Of a DNA stretch of 8,525 nucleotides, positions 6,690 through 8,525 are shown in pieces. Every line of letters begins with the position of its first letter. Position 1 is the first letter of the stretch. A program made the position numbers and the translations under genes. Source of the stretch: Actinomycetota bacterium (GTDB taxonomy: Bacteria; Actinomycetota; CADDZG01; WHSQ01); NCBI GenBank assembly GCA_013695055.1, contig JACDBF010000160.1, forward strand, positions 1-8,525. Direction: 5' to 3'. The notes beneath the pieces were generated by a model. It saw nothing but the letters and a program-made list of their open reading frames with translations. It searched no databases and was not told where the DNA came from.

Positions 6690-7072
6690 GTGACTAGTTT
6701 GGAGTTGGGAAGCAAATACACCAGGCCTGAAATCACGGCCGCGTTCGGCGGCTCTCCTTACCAATACCTGCCCACCAAGGAAGGACGGGCCCTTTACGGG
6801 TGTATTCAGTCCGGCGATGAACCCGCAGGCGCCCGAGGAGGTCTTCGTGGGTCGAGGGTCGGTCATCCAACAACAGGCCGAGACATTCGCAGCGCAGGGC
6901 AGCGAAGCGATCCCCGTCTTTATGAAGGGAGCCCCGAAGAGTCGGGAGTATGTCGGACTCTACCGATGTGAGCGCCTCCCGATCTCCTGCAGAGATCGCA
7001 CCACGAGCTCGGACCGCAGGTCGCCAGGGCGACGTCGTCGGTGTCCTGTATCTGAAGAGGGTGGGGGAGTAA
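6690..7072 (+). pseudogene. Small domain protein of unknown function, two frameshifts
   Basis: Three consecutive frames give one sensible protein of about 127 residues. From GTG 6690: SKYTRPEITAAFGGSPYQYL then PTKEGRALYGC. One frame over, from about 6800: VFSPAMNPQAPEEVFVGRG, VIQQQAETFAAQGSEAIPVF, MKGAPKSREYVGLYR. A further shift near 6965-6975 leads to GRQGDVVGVLYLKRVGE and TAA at 7070-7072. The order (YTRxEI..GG..YLPxxxGR, NPxAPxxVxVG, a xxxQxxxIPVFxK strand, EYVGxYR, then DVVGVLYLxR) resembles, from memory, a small domain occurring alone or beside HNH-type nucleases in bacteria; I cannot name it with certainty. Alternative explanations for the shifts are real decay or base-calling errors. 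Confidence 0.6.
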
Positions 7073-7168
7073 CGTCTTCGGACGGGTGTGGCGCTGGAGG
7101 CGTCCTCAAAGTCGTCCCCCCTCCTGGGAAGTAGTTCTCCTTGAGGATGGGCGCCGAACCAGGCGCTC

Positions 7169-7226
7169 GACACCCCGCTACGCTGCGGCGCTTTAGCGCC
7201 TGTCCTGCGCAGCGTAGCGGGGTGTC
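7169..7226. repeat. Long nested inverted repeat
   Basis: Arms 7169-7187 and 7208-7226 are perfectly complementary over 19 bases (outer sequence GACACCCCGCTACGCTGC). Inside, GGCGCT-TT-AGCGCC (7187-7200) can form a second perfect stem that competes for the innermost pair. ATGGTTTTGTG follows. It could end transcription from the left before the RES operon, or be a mobile or structural repeat. No other copy is in the window. Confidence 0.85.
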
Positions 7227-7244
7227 ATGGTTTTGTGCCGGATT

Positions 7245-7275
7245 TCCGCGGGAAAGGTCTCGACTTTCCCGCGGA
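7245..7275. repeat. Inverted repeat upstream of the RES operon
   Basis: TCCGCGGGAAAG (7245-7256) and CTTTCCCGCGGA (7264-7275) are perfect 12-base arms around a 7-base loop. Each arm is itself nearly symmetrical: TTTCC-GCG-GGAAA on the left, TTTCC-CGC-GGATT on the right. Two such half-site-like elements just before a promoter could be operators for the Xre-type antitoxin. The alternative is a terminator stem. Confidence 0.8.
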
Positions 7276-7276
7276 T

Positions 7277-7304
7277 TTGTGGTGGGCTAGCTCATGCATA
7301 CACT
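7277..7304 (+). promoter_or_regulatory. Predicted promoter of the antitoxin-toxin operon
   Basis: TTGTGG (7277-7282) and TACACT (7299-7304) lie 16 bases apart, a fair match to the housekeeping sigma -35/-10 pattern. The -35 box touches the right arm of the inverted repeat at 7245-7275, so a protein bound there would block polymerase. AAGGAGG at 7311-7317 follows as ribosome binding site. Confidence 0.45.
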
Positions 7305-7323
7305 GTGGAAAAGGAGGTTTCGG

Positions 7324-7716
7324 ATGGCAGTTTCGACCCCGCCCCGCCCTGACCTGGAGGCTCACAACACTGCCATGCGGCTGGAGTTTCCAGTGGTGGT
7401 CAAGGAGCTCCGTGAGCTGCTAGGCCCCCGCCTCGTGGCGTATATCGCGGGCGTCAGAGAAACGAGGACGGTGGGCGAGTGGGCGGAAGGCGCGGCGGTG
7501 AAACGGCCTGACAGCCAAGGCCGGCTCCGAATGGCGTTCCACATCGCAGGGTTCATCGCGCAGCACGATGCGGCTAGCGTCGCCCAATCTTGGTTCCAGG
7601 GTCTCAACCCCCAGCTTGATGATCAGTCTCCAGCGAGGCTCCTCCGGGAGGAAGAGTTGAGTGACGTAGGGCCTCGGGTTCTTGCCGCTGCAAGAGCCTT
7701 CGTTGTTGGTGGATGA
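7324..7716 (+). CDS. Xre/MbcA/ParS-type antitoxin of a RES system
   Basis: A 130-residue antitoxin that would bind and silence the RES toxin and repress the shared promoter. I prefer ATG 7324, six bases after AAGGAGG, over the in-frame ATG at 7294, which would put the Shine-Dalgarno inside the gene. The middle reads VVVKELRELLGPRLVAYIAG (24-43) and VRETRTVGEWAEG (44-56), a helix-turn-helix-like pattern seen in actinobacterial Xre antitoxins. RLRMAFHIAGFIAQ (68-80) follows, then the toxin-binding part VAQSWFQGLNPQLDDQSPAR (86-105) with the W..G.NP.L....PA pattern of DUF2384/MbcA-ParS-Xre proteins. It overlaps the toxin start by ATGA, so translation is coupled. Frame and length are intact, unlike the three broken genes to its left. 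Confidence 0.88.
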   Translation: MAVSTPPRPDLEAHNTAMRLEFPVVVKELRELLGPRLVAYIAGVRETRTVGEWAEGAAVKRPDSQGRLRMAFHIAGFIAQHDAASVAQSWFQGLNPQLDDQSPARLLREEELSDVGPRVLAAARAFVVGG

Positions 7717-8402
7717 CCTGCGACCTTGACGCGACGTCACCAGCGACTCGGCTTCACCGCCTAGGGAGACCTCCAGATCCTTGGTTGTGGAATGACTGGT
7801 CATACGCCCATAGCGATGGGACCTTCGGCAACAGGTGGGACGACCCACAATCCGAGTACAGAGTCCTATACGCAAGCACTGCGCGACTCAGCTGTTTCAT
7901 GGAAACGATCGGCAGATTTCCGGGCGATCCGCAGGTAAAGACGGGGCTAGACGACATCGAACTCGAAGATGGTGAAGTCGACCACGCAGTGGGGCCCGGT
8001 GAACTTGTTGTCGCCGATTGGCTCCCGCGTCGGAGGATCGGTTCGGCATCGGTGGGGGGCAGTTTTGCTGCGGTCGGAACCAGTAGTTCCCTCGCTTACT
8101 TGCATACCCAGGTAGCACACCTACTGTCGGATTTCGGACTAGAGGAGCTGGATGGAGGCTCTATTCGCTCTGTTCGCCGGCAGCTCACGCAGCGGATTTC
8201 ACGGATCGTGTTCGAATGCTCGACGTCAGATGGTCGCCGCAAGTTCGATGGGATTGAGTACCTCTCTCGATACGGCGACGAGTTCGAGAACTGGGCGATC
8301 TTTGAACCTGGCAATATCGTTCCCGGACAACCGAAGGAGATCGTGGCTGAAGACCCAGATCTGGTCGAAGCCGCGCAGCGGCTCGGGGTGATGCTCGTCT
8401 AG
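7713..8402 (+). CDS. RES-domain toxin
   Basis: A 229-residue RES-domain protein. Toxins of this family, such as MbcT of Mycobacterium tuberculosis, degrade NAD+ in the cytosol and stop growth unless bound by their Xre/ParS-type antitoxin. The three name-giving residues appear in context: Arg41 in GTFGNRWDDP, Glu64 in CFMETIGRF after the strand YRVLYAS (49-55), and Ser185 in GIEYLSRYG followed by FENWAIFE (191-198). RLHRLGRPPDPW (13-24) is the usual N-terminal strand. Length fits the longer actinobacterial RES proteins. The start is ATG 7713, overlapping the antitoxin stop by ATGA. No lesion is visible, so the pair is probably functional, as an addiction module for the island or as abortive-infection defence; the sequence does not decide between these. 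Confidence 0.88.
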   Translation: MTCDLDATSPATRLHRLGRPPDPWLWNDWSYAHSDGTFGNRWDDPQSEYRVLYASTARLSCFMETIGRFPGDPQVKTGLDDIELEDGEVDHAVGPGELVVADWLPRRRIGSASVGGSFAAVGTSSSLAYLHTQVAHLLSDFGLEELDGGSIRSVRRQLTQRISRIVFECSTSDGRRKFDGIEYLSRYGDEFENWAIFEPGNIVPGQPKEIVAEDPDLVEAAQRLGVMLV

Positions 8403-8525
8403 GAGCCTGCTGAAGAACGCGGTATCACGCCCGTAATTCTGGCCGATAGGCGGGGCCGATGACGGTTGAGGCTAGGAATCGTCGTTTGGAGCCTGGGCGC
8501 GCCGAAGAATGAGGCGATCAGGCGA
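8403..8525. other. Gene-free right edge, possible insertion-sequence end
   Basis: Straight after the RES stop comes GAGCCTGCTGAAGAAC, which resembles from memory the terminal repeat of some actinobacterial insertion sequences (a TGTTGAAGAA-type end). About 105 bases later an ATG at 8509 opens MRRSG and runs off the window, the right place for a transposase start. No second terminus or target duplication is visible here, so this is tentative. Confidence 0.25.

Noticed and set aside
7169..7275. CRISPR array or tRNA-like structure at the inverted repeats
   Set aside because: There are only two different hairpins, with no repeated unit or spacers, and no tRNA arms or anticodon loop.
7294..7323. 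An upstream ATG at 7294 as antitoxin start
   Set aside because: The Shine-Dalgarno AAGGAGG (7311-7317) would lie inside the gene, the -10 box would overlap the start, and the ATG at 7324 is ideally spaced.

Overview
The window looks like a high-GC actinobacterial chromosome. The left part carries the order lepB, rnhB, DUF2469, yraN, comM, which is a familiar conserved neighbourhood in Actinomycetota. DUF2469 is essentially an actinobacterial family. I cannot assign a genus.

Region 1 (1-3430) is core housekeeping DNA: the 3' part of signal peptidase I, ribonuclease HII, a DUF2469 protein, a YraN/UPF0102 nuclease-fold protein, a small opposite-strand gene for a membrane-anchored zinc-ribbon protein, and the 5' part of comM (YifB-type Mg-chelatase-like AAA+ ATPase). 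comM stops abruptly after the GEISLAH motif, just before the Walker B segment.

Region 2 (about 3430 to the end) reads as an integrated accessory island. A complete 468-residue large serine recombinase starts about 40 bases after the point where comM homology stops, so that point is probably one attachment junction. The comM 3' half is not in the window, so the island continues past the right edge. Convergent with the recombinase is a small 78-residue gene of unknown function. A gene-poor stretch follows (5147-5823), then a run of broken genes: a VOC/glyoxalase-fold gene (frameshift plus in-frame stop), a Phd/YefM-type antitoxin (several frameshifts) with a probable remnant of its RelE-type toxin, and a small protein spread over three reading frames.

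After two strong inverted repeats comes an intact, translationally coupled toxin-antitoxin pair: a Xre/MbcA/ParS-type antitoxin and a RES-domain toxin. It has a recognisable promoter and ribosome binding site. The last 120 bases hold no gene and may be the start of another mobile element.

The picture is of an island that enters by site-specific recombination in comM, probably inactivating it, and carries one intact addiction or defence module beside the wreck of an older one. I see no clearly new multi-gene system. The most promising leads are the comM junction, the unknown small gene beside the recombinase, and the paired inverted repeats upstream of the RES operon.
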